From the NCBI RefSeq assembly GCF_013141725.1, contig NZ_WHNZ01000040.1:1-64000 (forward strand): DNA of 64,000 nucleotides. Reading direction: 5' to 3'. The stretch's first letter is position 1. Each line of letters opens with the position of its first letter. The DNA comes from Paenibacillus planticolens (GTDB taxonomy: Bacteria; Bacillota; Bacilli; Paenibacillales; NBRC-103111). Below are positions 42,145 to 49,876 of the stretch, in pieces. The position numbers were made by a program, and so were the translations under genes. The notes beneath the pieces were generated by a model. It had not been told where the DNA came from. It saw nothing but the letters and a program-made list of their open reading frames with translations, and did no database searches.

Positions 42145-43464
42145 ATGAGCTACTTTGAGAACATTCAACAAATCAAGTACGAAGGCCGCACATCGACGAA
42201 CCCGCTGTCTTTTAAATTTTATAACCCTGACCAAGTGATTCTAGGCAAAACAATGCGCGAGCATATGCGTTTTGCAATCGCTTACTGGCACTCTTTCTCC
42301 GCTAACGGCTCCGATCCGTTCGGCAGCGGCACGGCCATTCGCGCTTGGGATCAATATTCCGGCCTTGAACTGGCTAAAGCGCGCGTTGACGCTTGCTTCG
42401 AGCTTCTGCACATTCTCGATGTCGACTACTTTGCCTTCCATGACCGCGACATTGCGCCGGAAGGCAGCACATTGCAGGAAACGAACCAATACCTGGACGA
42501 GATCGTTGCCCTGATCAAAGAAAAAATGCAAGCTACCGGCAAAAAATTGCTGTGGAACACGGCAAACATGTTCACGAACCCGCGTTTCGTGCACGGTGCT
42601 GCTACGACGAATAACGCCGACGTTTTTGCTTATGCAGCTGCGCAAGTGAAAAAAGCGTTGGATCATGCGAAAGAACTCGGCTCTGAAAACTACGTTTTCT
42701 GGGGCGGCCGCGAGGGCTATGAGACGCTGTTGAACACCGACCTTGGCCTGGAGCTCGACAACCTTGCCCGCTTCCTGCACATGGCGGTTGATTATGCCAA
42801 AGAAATCGGCTACACCGGTCAATTCCTGATCGAGCCTAAGCCGAAAGAGCCATCCAAACACCAATACGATTTCGATGCGGCAACGACGCTTTCTTTCTTG
42901 CAAAAATATGATCTGCTTCCGTATTTCAAATTAAACCTGGAAGCTAACCATGCTACGCTTGCTGGCCACACGTTCGAGCACGAGCTTCGCGTTGCCCGCA
43001 TCAACGGCGTTCTTGGTTCCATCGATGCGAACCAAGGTGATCTGCTGCTCGGTTGGGATACCGACGAGTTCCCTACGGACCTGTACGCGACGACACTTGC
43101 GATGTACGAAATTCTGCTTAATGAAGGCGGAATCGGCAGCGGCGGCGTGAACTTCGACGCCAAAGTTCGCCGTACGTCCTTCGAGCCGATTGACGTGGTG
43201 TACGCCCACATCGCTGGGATGGACTCCTTTGCGCGCGGCTTGCAAGTCGCTGCCAAAATGATCGAAGACCGCGTATTCGACAACATTCTCGATACGCGCT
43301 ACGCTTCCTTCAAATCCGGCATCGGCGCGGATATCGTGTCCGGCAAAGCAAACTTCAGAACACTTGAAGCTTACGCGCTGGAAAACAGCCACAACATCGT
43401 GAACCAATCCGGCCGTTTGGAATTGATTAAGGCTACAGTGAATCAGTACCTGATTAACTCTTAA
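42145..43464 (+). CDS. xylA: Xylose isomerase
   Basis: Converts D-xylose to D-xylulose. 439 residues with the class II signature, H99 and D102 in [20 protein letters not shown] (metal and substrate site), [37 protein letters not shown] and [24 protein letters not shown] precedes the ATG at 42145. No xylB or xylose transporter is in the window, so the rest of the pathway must be elsewhere. Confidence 0.97.
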   Translation: MSYFENIQQIKYEGRTSTNPLSFKFYNPDQVILGKTMREHMRFAIAYWHSFSANGSDPFGSGTAIRAWDQYSGLELAKARVDACFELLHILDVDYFAFHDRDIAPEGSTLQETNQYLDEIVALIKEKMQATGKKLLWNTANMFTNPRFVHGAATTNNADVFAYAAAQVKKALDHAKELGSENYVFWGGREGYETLLNTDLGLELDNLARFLHMAVDYAKEIGYTGQFLIEPKPKEPSKHQYDFDAATTLSFLQKYDLLPYFKLNLEANHATLAGHTFEHELRVARINGVLGSIDANQGDLLLGWDTDEFPTDLYATTLAMYEILLNEGGIGSGGVNFDAKVRRTSFEPIDVVYAHIAGMDSFARGLQVAAKMIEDRVFDNILDTRYASFKSGIGADIVSGKANFRTLEAYALENSHNIVNQSGRLELIKATVNQYLINS

Positions 43465-43500
43465 TTGCCTTCATACTCCCGCTAGCGGGACGCAACATGA

Positions 43501-43543
43501 GACTGTCTCAAAAGGTCAGAAATGACCTGATGGACAGTCTTTT
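43501..43543 (+). terminator. Intrinsic terminator after xylA
   Basis: Stem GACTGTC plus AGGTCA/TGACCT, closed by GACAGTC, followed by TTTTT. It overlaps the 3' end of the convergent CBO0543 gene. The inner block matches the dps terminator. Confidence 0.8.
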
Positions 43544-44031
43544 TCGTCTTCCGGCTGAGAGACCCCACCATCACTCCGAAAAAACCACCGATTAAACACA
43601 AGAGAAAGCTGTAAAGTCGCCCATGTGCTGACAAACGTCCAATACCAGCTCCAAGCGCGGTATTCAATCAGTTCGGTATGCCTCTCGAGCAAAACTTCAA
43701 TCAGCGTGATGGCTGCGGGAAATGCCAGTACGAAGAGGAAGCGTGTCCAGCCCTTTTTTACCTTCGGATAATAAATATTCAAATAAACGGCAATGATCGG
43801 GTACCCCATAAATTCAAACGTCAAGCTGGAGTAGTTGCGCTGCAGCTCTCTTACCGGATAATCCAGCCAGTCGTTCTGCACAACGATAAGCCCCAGGATC
43901 CAGCTCAAAAACTGTTGAAACAAAAAAGCAACCTGCGCTTTACGACGGTCTCGTTTTGGCACGAGGAGCATTCCGATGACGGAAATTGCCCACACGGCTA
44001 AAATAATCATATGGTCTGCCTTAACATTCAT
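43516..44031 (-). CDS. CBO0543-family membrane protein
   Basis: A 171-residue protein with about five membrane segments (MIILAVWAISVIGMLLVP, FLFQQFLSWILGLIVV, GYPIIAVYLNIYYP, FLFVLAFPAAITLIEVLL, YWTFVSTWATLQLSLV). The YPIIAVYLNIYYP and HTELIEYRAWSWYWTF motifs fit the CBO0543 family common in Bacilli. The ATG at 44031 overlaps the preceding stop (ATGA). Role unknown. Confidence 0.75.
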   Translation of the reverse strand: MNVKADHMIILAVWAISVIGMLLVPKRDRRKAQVAFLFQQFLSWILGLIVVQNDWLDYPVRELQRNYSSLTFEFMGYPIIAVYLNIYYPKVKKGWTRFLFVLAFPAAITLIEVLLERHTELIEYRAWSWYWTFVSTWATLQLSLVFNRWFFRSDGGVSQPEDEKDCPSGHF

Positions 44032-44534
44032 AACCGTCGTTCTGCCCTTCCTTCTATATCTTCCTTCCGTATCTCCCGTTGAAAAAACCATGCCGCATAT
44101 TTCCTTACCGCATTTAAGACAATCCATAAGAGCAGCATGTGAAGGTATATATCAAAATGAATATAATCCAAAAGTTCCGTGTAGCTGGAAATCAGCTTCA
44201 AGTAGATGCCTATCAACAAGACGGTGCGAACGTGATAAAAAAACTTTCCCGCAACCGATTTCTGGCTTGGATAGTGCAGCGCAAACAGCGTCGAGACCAG
44301 TGGAAAAAAAATATAATTATTAGTGAAGTTGCTTCCGGAGGCCGCAGGAAATTCACGGATTGGATTCTCAATAGCCTGCCACTCGACTAACAGCAAGCTC
44401 ATGCTCCAGGTTATCATCTGAGTCGATAGGAATAACAGCACAGCTTCCCGAGCCCGATGCTTCGGTATCATGACCGGAATGAGAATGATACAAAGCACCC
44501 AGATCATGATCAAAATCACTCGTTCCACTGTCAT
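44028..44534 (-). CDS. CBO0543-family membrane protein, tandem paralogue
   Basis: A 168-residue membrane protein of the same type as its downstream partner (FPLVSTLFALHYP, SYTELLDYIHFDIY), coupled to it by an ATGA overlap. The two are diverged tandem duplicates. Topology about five segments. Confidence 0.75.
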   Translation of the reverse strand: MTVERVILIMIWVLCIILIPVMIPKHRAREAVLLFLSTQMITWSMSLLLVEWQAIENPIREFPAASGSNFTNNYIFFPLVSTLFALHYPSQKSVAGKFFYHVRTVLLIGIYLKLISSYTELLDYIHFDIYLHMLLLWIVLNAVRKYAAWFFQREIRKEDIEGRAERRL

Positions 44535-44560
44535 GGTTATCAGCCTTTCTGAGCTCCGAC

Positions 44561-45013
44561 TTACAGCTCTTCGACATTTTTTTCTGCAGGTTGCAGCGGT
44601 GCATCATCGTTGTTGTCACGCACGGTTTTTTGAAGCACGAAGGAGGACATGGTGAGAAATAAAGCTGTAACGGCGTAATACCCTTTTACGGAAAGCAGCT
44701 GTTCGAGATTAATAATGCCGATGAACATGCCCAGCAGCGCAAGCGCGAAAGAACTCCATGCCAGAAAAGTAAAGGCCGATGTGTTTCGTTTGCGGGAATC
44801 GTAGCCGTCCTCTAAATTATCGCGAATGACTTTTTGCAGCACAAACGCCGACATTGTCAGGAATAAGGCGCATACGGCGAAATAACCTTTTACGCTCAGC
44901 GATTCTTCTAATGTGTAAATGCCTATGAACATGGCTAGGAAAGCGCCGATAAAGGATGCCCATGCCATAAAAGTAAAAGCCGCTGTATTCCGTCTCCGAT
45001 TATTGAGTATCAT
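44561..45013 (-). CDS. YiaA/YiaB-type two-repeat membrane protein
   Basis: A 150-residue protein made of two near-identical halves, each FTFxAWxSFxxAxLxMFIGI then LSVKGYxAVxALFLTMSxFVLQKxxRDN (first half about 10-75, second about 80-145), matching the YiaAB two-helix domain. GGGGG precedes the ATG at 45013. Four membrane helices. Function unknown. Confidence 0.85.
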   Translation of the reverse strand: MILNNRRRNTAAFTFMAWASFIGAFLAMFIGIYTLEESLSVKGYFAVCALFLTMSAFVLQKVIRDNLEDGYDSRKRNTSAFTFLAWSSFALALLGMFIGIINLEQLLSVKGYYAVTALFLTMSSFVLQKTVRDNNDDAPLQPAEKNVEEL

Positions 45014-45099
45014 CTTTGAAATCCCCCTTGGCTGCTGCTGCAACCGTGTAGTATCTAGCTCTTGATACTTATTATAGGAGAATGGAATCATTCCAAATA

Positions 45100-45119
45100 G
45101 TACTATTTACCAATAGTAC
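45100..45119. promoter_or_regulatory. Inverted repeat upstream of the YiaAB-like gene
   Basis: GTACTATT-TACC-AATAGTAC, two perfect 8 bp arms with a 4-base centre, 87 bases before the YiaAB ATG. Its size and symmetry fit an operator for a dimeric regulator; the regulator is not known. Confidence 0.5.
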
Positions 45120-45138
45120 CCTTCGATCTGCCTATGAC

Positions 45139-45594
45139 TCAATCGCAAACAGCCACACCTAACGCCATATGTTCCCAAAAGGTCGTCTGAATGTGCTTAG
45201 CCTCCTCCTTGGTGCAATTGACGAGCACGACCACTTCCGTTTTTTTGCCTGGGGCTGCCGGTTTCTCGCCTTTTTTCTTTTTATGCCAGATATCAATAAG
45301 GACCCCGAGCGAGAACCCCACAGCTGCGCCAATCAGCCCCCAAAGGATGGCCCCGCCTTTTAACACAAAGCCGTATGTCGAGCCAATGACCGTGAACGCT
45401 GTGGCCAAGGCGGTGCCGGCATCAAACAAACTAATGCCATCCGAGCCGTGGATACTGTCGAACATTCTAGGTTTTCCTGGCCGCTCTAGCAACGGAACCG
45501 CATATATATTTTCCTTGTGTACACCCGCTTCTTCAATAGCGGTAATCGCCAGCTCCAAATAGATGGAGTGTTCAAATGACGCTATGACATGCAT
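45139..45594 (-). CDS. Uncharacterised protein with Gly-zipper membrane segment
   Basis: A 151-residue protein: N-terminal alpha/beta part (HVIASFEHSIYLELAITAIEEAGV), a central hydrophobic Gly-rich pair (GTALATAFTVIGSTYGFVLKGGAILWGLIGAAVGFSLGVLI) and a C-terminal alpha/beta part (TEVVVLVNCTKEEAKHIQTTFWEHMALG). It looks like two soluble ACT-like halves joined through a Gly-zipper hairpin. Family not recognised. Confidence 0.7.
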   Translation of the reverse strand: MHVIASFEHSIYLELAITAIEEAGVHKENIYAVPLLERPGKPRMFDSIHGSDGISLFDAGTALATAFTVIGSTYGFVLKGGAILWGLIGAAVGFSLGVLIDIWHKKKKGEKPAAPGKKTEVVVLVNCTKEEAKHIQTTFWEHMALGVAVCD

Positions 45595-45604
45595 GGTAGC
45601 CTCC

Positions 45605-46378
45605 TCATTTTCGAAGCAATGATTTAGGAAACGGAAATTGTGAGGGCTGATAACTATTTTTCAACATCGCAGCCTGTTCATGATCAAATAACTTGTTATA
45701 CTCGACCGTATTGGCATAAGCATCGTAAACGGCAAATCCATAAATGGAAGGCAGAAAAAGGACCCAATGCATGTCCAGCACGCTGTTAGCTTTGGATAAG
45801 TCCCAATACAGGAGATAATGGATTCCTTCGAGTAAATGAGACCAATAAGAAACAACAATCCAGTTCACCAAGACGAAAAAGGCGTTGATGATACGATGCG
45901 TATACAACTGCCCCATCCCCGGCATCAGCAGGGACCAGACAACCGCCAGCCAAGGGGAGCGTTTATCCAGGTAGTTAATTTCCATACCGGACATTTTGAA
46001 CGAATCGATCGGTGCGTTTTCCCGCCTCGCAAGTACAAATTGATGGTTCAAATCCACACAGGTGCGATAGCTATCGTAGATGGAAAATAAATAAACAGGA
46101 GCATAGAGAGACATCCAGCGGATATTCAGCACATCATTGGCTTTGTCGAACTGCCCGGTAAAGGTATACACGATAGCTTCATTCAAATGCATCTGACTGT
46201 TAATCAGCATCTCCCAACCAATGAGCATAAAGCCGCGAAAGTATTTGGATAGCAGCAAATGGCCAAAACCGGGGAAAGCTGCAGACCACCAAGCTATGAT
46301 ATAGGGATTCCGCAAATGCAGCTGGGTAATGCCCATTAAGCTGACGAAGGCAATTTGACGGCGGGGTTTCTGTGGCAT
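45605..46378 (-). CDS. Internally duplicated multi-pass membrane protein
   Basis: A 257-residue protein made of two homologous halves: NPYIIAWWSAAFPGFGHLLLSK...DSYRTCVDLN (about 20-105) and SPWLAVVWSLLMPGMGQLYTH...DAYANTVEYN (about 145-235). The PGxG(H/Q)L motif resembles TM2/DUF5683-type proteins. AAGGATG precedes the ATG at 46378; the longer frame reaches back into the yaaH leader. Role unknown. Confidence 0.7.
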   Translation of the reverse strand: MPQKPRRQIAFVSLMGITQLHLRNPYIIAWWSAAFPGFGHLLLSKYFRGFMLIGWEMLINSQMHLNEAIVYTFTGQFDKANDVLNIRWMSLYAPVYLFSIYDSYRTCVDLNHQFVLARRENAPIDSFKMSGMEINYLDKRSPWLAVVWSLLMPGMGQLYTHRIINAFFVLVNWIVVSYWSHLLEGIHYLLYWDLSKANSVLDMHWVLFLPSIYGFAVYDAYANTVEYNKLFDHEQAAMLKNSYQPSQFPFPKSLLRK

Positions 46379-46568
46379 GTGCAGCATCCTTATGAAGAAT
46401 AAGTTTCCAGTTATTCTATTATCTTCGCTGGTGTGTAAGATATGCATTTCTTTGAGACAATTGTTTGCGCATAGACATACACCCATCTGGCTTATTTGGA
46501 ATATGGTAAAGAAAAAAGTAGGCTCGGATCCGATACCTTGCTTACGAATGAAAGTGAGGAATCTCCCC

Positions 46569-47858
46569 ATGCAGATTCACGTTGTCCAGAAAGGACAGAC
46601 GTTATATCGAATTTCGCAAACTTATGGTGTATCCGTGGATACGATTGCAGCAGCCAATGAGATGACGCCCAGCCAATCACTGGTTATCGGACAGGCATTG
46701 GTCATTCCAATCGCAGGCTCGTACTATTGGGTACAGCCTGGCGAGAATCTCTATTCGATTGCCCATAAGCTCGGTCTTGACCTCCACGAGCTTGCATCGA
46801 TTAACGGACTGACCCAGTATCAACCGCTGACCGCCGGTTTTCGCCTATACATCCCGCCTACTCCCCGTAAGCAGGCAGAAGTAAATGCCTACGTGGAACC
46901 ACGGGGGAACGATGTGTCGCCAGCCTTGATTCAAGCTTCTAGGGAAGCGGCGCCGCATCTCACCTACTTAGCGCCATTCTCCTTCCGCATTAAGCGGGAC
47001 GGCACCTTACAGCACCCGCCGCTCGACAGTCTCCGAAGCATTGCCTCGCAGCAAGGGACCACCTTGATGATGGTTGTCACCAATCTCGAGCGCGATCAGT
47101 TCAGCGCTGAGCTCGGCCATATTATCCTCACGGATGAAACGGTCCAAAACCGCCTGCTGCAGACGATTCTAGCGACGGCTAAGGAGCTTGGCTTCAAGGA
47201 TATCCATTTCGACATCGAGCATCTTTTCCCGGATGACCGCGATGCGTACAATCGCTTTCTGCGGAAAGCAGCGGACCAAATCCATCAGCAAGGCTACCTG
47301 ATGTCCACGGCGCTCGCGCCCAAAACAAGCGCAGCCCAAGCCGGTGAGTGGTACTCCGCGCACGATTACAAAGCGCATGGCCAAATCGCTGACTTCGTCA
47401 TCATTATGACGTACGAGTGGGGCTACAGCGGCGGTCCCCCTATGGCGGTATCTCCCATCGGTCCGGTACGCAAAGTGCTGGAGTATGCCATTACCGAAAT
47501 GCCAGCCTCCAAAGTGATGATGGGTCAAAATCTGTACGGCTACGATTGGACGCTTCCATACGTCAAAGGCGGCCCCTTCGCCAAAGCCATCTCTCCGCAA
47601 GCTGCGATTGATTTGGCGCGCAAGTACAACGCACAAATCCTGTACGATTACACGGCTCAAGCTCCGCACTTCAATTATTGGGACGATGCCGGCAAAGAGC
47701 ATACCGTTTGGTTCGAGGATGCCCGCTCCATTCAAGCGAAGTTTCGTTTGTTGAAGGAACTTGGCTTACGGGGCATTAGCTACTGGAAGCTGGGACTTAA
47801 ATTCCCGCAAAACTGGCTGCTGCTTGAAGAAAATTTCAAAGTCGTCAAACGTTCGTGA
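46569..47858 (+). CDS. yaaH: Spore germination glycosidase YaaH/SleL-like
   Basis: A 429-residue cortex-lytic enzyme: two LysM repeats (HVVQKGQTLYRISQTYGVSVD and WVQPGENLYSIAHKLGLDLHE; about 1-96) followed by a GH18 TIM barrel whose catalytic motif DIHFDIEHL has the DxxxDxE pattern. Length equals B. subtilis YaaH (427). Expected in the spore, digesting cortex peptidoglycan during germination. The ATG at 46569 follows GTGAGGAA; the longer frame upstream lacks support. Confidence 0.93.
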   Translation: MQIHVVQKGQTLYRISQTYGVSVDTIAAANEMTPSQSLVIGQALVIPIAGSYYWVQPGENLYSIAHKLGLDLHELASINGLTQYQPLTAGFRLYIPPTPRKQAEVNAYVEPRGNDVSPALIQASREAAPHLTYLAPFSFRIKRDGTLQHPPLDSLRSIASQQGTTLMMVVTNLERDQFSAELGHIILTDETVQNRLLQTILATAKELGFKDIHFDIEHLFPDDRDAYNRFLRKAADQIHQQGYLMSTALAPKTSAAQAGEWYSAHDYKAHGQIADFVIIMTYEWGYSGGPPMAVSPIGPVRKVLEYAITEMPASKVMMGQNLYGYDWTLPYVKGGPFAKAISPQAAIDLARKYNAQILYDYTAQAPHFNYWDDAGKEHTVWFEDARSIQAKFRLLKELGLRGISYWKLGLKFPQNWLLLEENFKVVKRS

Positions 47859-47869
47859 GATGAAGTTCG

Positions 47870-49393
47870 CTACACCCGGAAACGGTTAGCTGCCTGTTGA
47901 AGCTGCCCTGCCATATCGGACAGCGTTCTGGAGGAGATTGAAATCTCCTCCATCATGGCCAGCTGCTCTTCATTGGCAGCTGCTGATTCCTGGCTCGCTG
48001 ACGCACCAATGTTCGCCGACTCCGTCACGCGCTCCATATGCGAAACGACTTCATCGCTGCGCACCGTTACTTGAGCGATCGCTTCGCTCACATCCTCCAC
48101 TTTCATTAAAACTCCGCCGAATGCCTCTTTCATCGACAGGAGCGAAACGTTCACTTGCTGCGAAGCGGTTACGCTGTCTTCCGTCAATTTCATGCTCTGC
48201 TTCATTGCCATATCCACATTTCCTGCTTTGTGCTCAATCTCATGCAGCAGCCGTGCGATTTGTTTCGCTGCCTCATTCGTTTGCCCGGACAGTTTCTGAA
48301 CCTCACCCGCCACAATGCTGAATCCTTTGCCGGCCTCACCTGCTCTGGCAGCTTCAATGGCAGCATTCAGCGCCAGCAGATTCGTTTGTTTCGCAATCTC
48401 GGTGATAACGTGAATGATGGAGCTGATTTGACCACAGCTGTGCCCCAGCTCATCCGCAATCGTCCGTGCCGCCAACACTTTATCGGAAACGAGTCCAATT
48501 CGCTCCCTCATCGTCGCAACGGCGTCCATTCCCGCTAAGGAAGCGTCTGCCGCAGACTCTGCCAGCTGCGCCATCGCCCGGCTATCTCCGCGAATAGCAG
48601 CCATCTCATCTTTCACAACCTGTATGGTGCCTAAAGTCTCCGTGACAATCGCTACTTGCTCTTGGACGCCTTGCGACAAAGCGTCTGTCGAAACGGCAAT
48701 CGTTTCAGCGGCCATTTTGCTTTGCTCGGCATGGCTTGCAAAATGCTCAGCCTGCCGGGTGAGGACATGCGCTCCCTGCTGGACATCCCCGATGAATGCC
48801 CGCAAGCTAACCAGCATGGATTGGAACGAACGCTGCAGCATGCCGACTTCATCCTTCCAGGCAGCACCGTCCACCTCCACGGAAAGATTCCCGGCTTCCG
48901 CTTCAGCCATAAGCCGTTGCATCGTTTTGAGCGGTCTGACAATGAGCGATGAGATCCATCTGCCGATCACATAAAAAATGCCGATAGCAACAAGCGAAGA
49001 TGTAATCAATAACCAGATCAAATGCCGATACTGCTGAATGCGTTCTTTGTTTAACGCCTCTGAGGTTTCCAACCGGTCTTGCTGCAAGCTGTCTACATAA
49101 CCGCTAATGTCTTCCATCAGGCTTTTCACGTGTGTTTTATAGTACAGATAAGCCTCTTTCGTCTGGCCGGACGAAGACCAAGCTTTTACTTTTTGTTGAT
49201 CTTCCTCATAAGCCATCAGCGCCTCTCTTAGCTTGGACATCCATAATTCCCCAACGGGTTCACCCGCGAGGGATACCTCGTAATCTTTCAGTAATTGATC
49301 GGTTCTAACGCGGGTTTTGTTCATCTCATTATCCAGAACGTCTTTATAGTGGTTGTCCGGTGTTAAAATATGTTCCAGGAGCCGATCGTTCAT
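47870..49393 (-). CDS. Chemoreceptor part after the internal stop
   Basis: Encodes 507 residues of an MCP without its first membrane helix: sensor helices (about 1-125), membrane helix, HAMP (about 150-200) and a methyl-accepting cytoplasmic domain with the conserved hairpin tip. If translated it would insert through one helix only. Confidence 0.55.
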   Translation of the reverse strand: MNDRLLEHILTPDNHYKDVLDNEMNKTRVRTDQLLKDYEVSLAGEPVGELWMSKLREALMAYEEDQQKVKAWSSSGQTKEAYLYYKTHVKSLMEDISGYVDSLQQDRLETSEALNKERIQQYRHLIWLLITSSLVAIGIFYVIGRWISSLIVRPLKTMQRLMAEAEAGNLSVEVDGAAWKDEVGMLQRSFQSMLVSLRAFIGDVQQGAHVLTRQAEHFASHAEQSKMAAETIAVSTDALSQGVQEQVAIVTETLGTIQVVKDEMAAIRGDSRAMAQLAESAADASLAGMDAVATMRERIGLVSDKVLAARTIADELGHSCGQISSIIHVITEIAKQTNLLALNAAIEAARAGEAGKGFSIVAGEVQKLSGQTNEAAKQIARLLHEIEHKAGNVDMAMKQSMKLTEDSVTASQQVNVSLLSMKEAFGGVLMKVEDVSEAIAQVTVRSDEVVSHMERVTESANIGASASQESAAANEEQLAMMEEISISSRTLSDMAGQLQQAANRFRV

Positions 49394-49591
49394 GATATGA
49401 ACGTTGCTCTCTACTTAGTTGATCCAAGTTGTAGGCAAATAATCGGTTTCGTACATAATTTCCGCTTTTTTGTTGATATCTCTGAGAAAAAAGAAGCTCG
49501 TCACCGTCAGGATGATGAGGAAAAGAACAGCCAACACATTCAACGCCAATATTTTCATGCTAATTTTCAAATTTCCAACGATGTGATTCAT
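47870..49591 (-). pseudogene. Methyl-accepting chemotaxis protein gene interrupted by one in-frame TAA
   Basis: The reading frame is continuous apart from a single TAA at 49415-49417. Before it: a first membrane helix and start of the periplasmic part (MNHIVGNLKISMKILALNVL...). After seven further codons an ATG at 49393 opens the rest: four-helix-bundle sensor, second membrane helix ([20 protein letters not shown]), HAMP and the signalling tip ([34 protein letters not shown]). A CAA-to-TAA change would explain it. The downstream part alone has no clear ribosome site and lacks the first membrane helix. Start at 49591 (GGAGAGG) or 49615. Confidence 0.8.
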
Positions 49592-49762
49592 CTTAAACCT
49601 CTCCACTTTTCTCATCTCCCCATAAGTAATCTGCTTTAAATATACAGGTCAGCGAGAAAGTTAACAATGAATACAAAATAATTTCATATGTTTTATTTTT
49701 ATTAATTGTTTTTAGTTGCATTTTACAAAATACACTGTCATTTATCATCCGGAGGTTAAATT

Positions 49763-49816
49763 ATGGGTACATATTGTGACAGCTATTCATTTCACCTCTC
49801 TCCATGCCGATATTAA
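49763..49816 (+). CDS. Possible 17-residue leader peptide
   Basis: A short frame (MGTYCDSYSFHLSPCRY) with a near-ideal ribosome site (CCGGAGG seven bases upstream), ending 61 bases before the Big_2 gene. It may be a leader peptide or a decayed gene. Evidence is only the ribosome site. Confidence 0.3.
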   Translation: MGTYCDSYSFHLSPCRY

Positions 49817-49876
49817 CTAAGTTCCCTGTTTTTTCATTCATAACTTATTACGGAACGATATCGGAGGGATTAGATC

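Noticed and set aside
43478-43489. 12 bp palindrome CCCGCTAGCGGG after xylA
   Set aside because: Too short and isolated to support a function; probably part of the transcript end.
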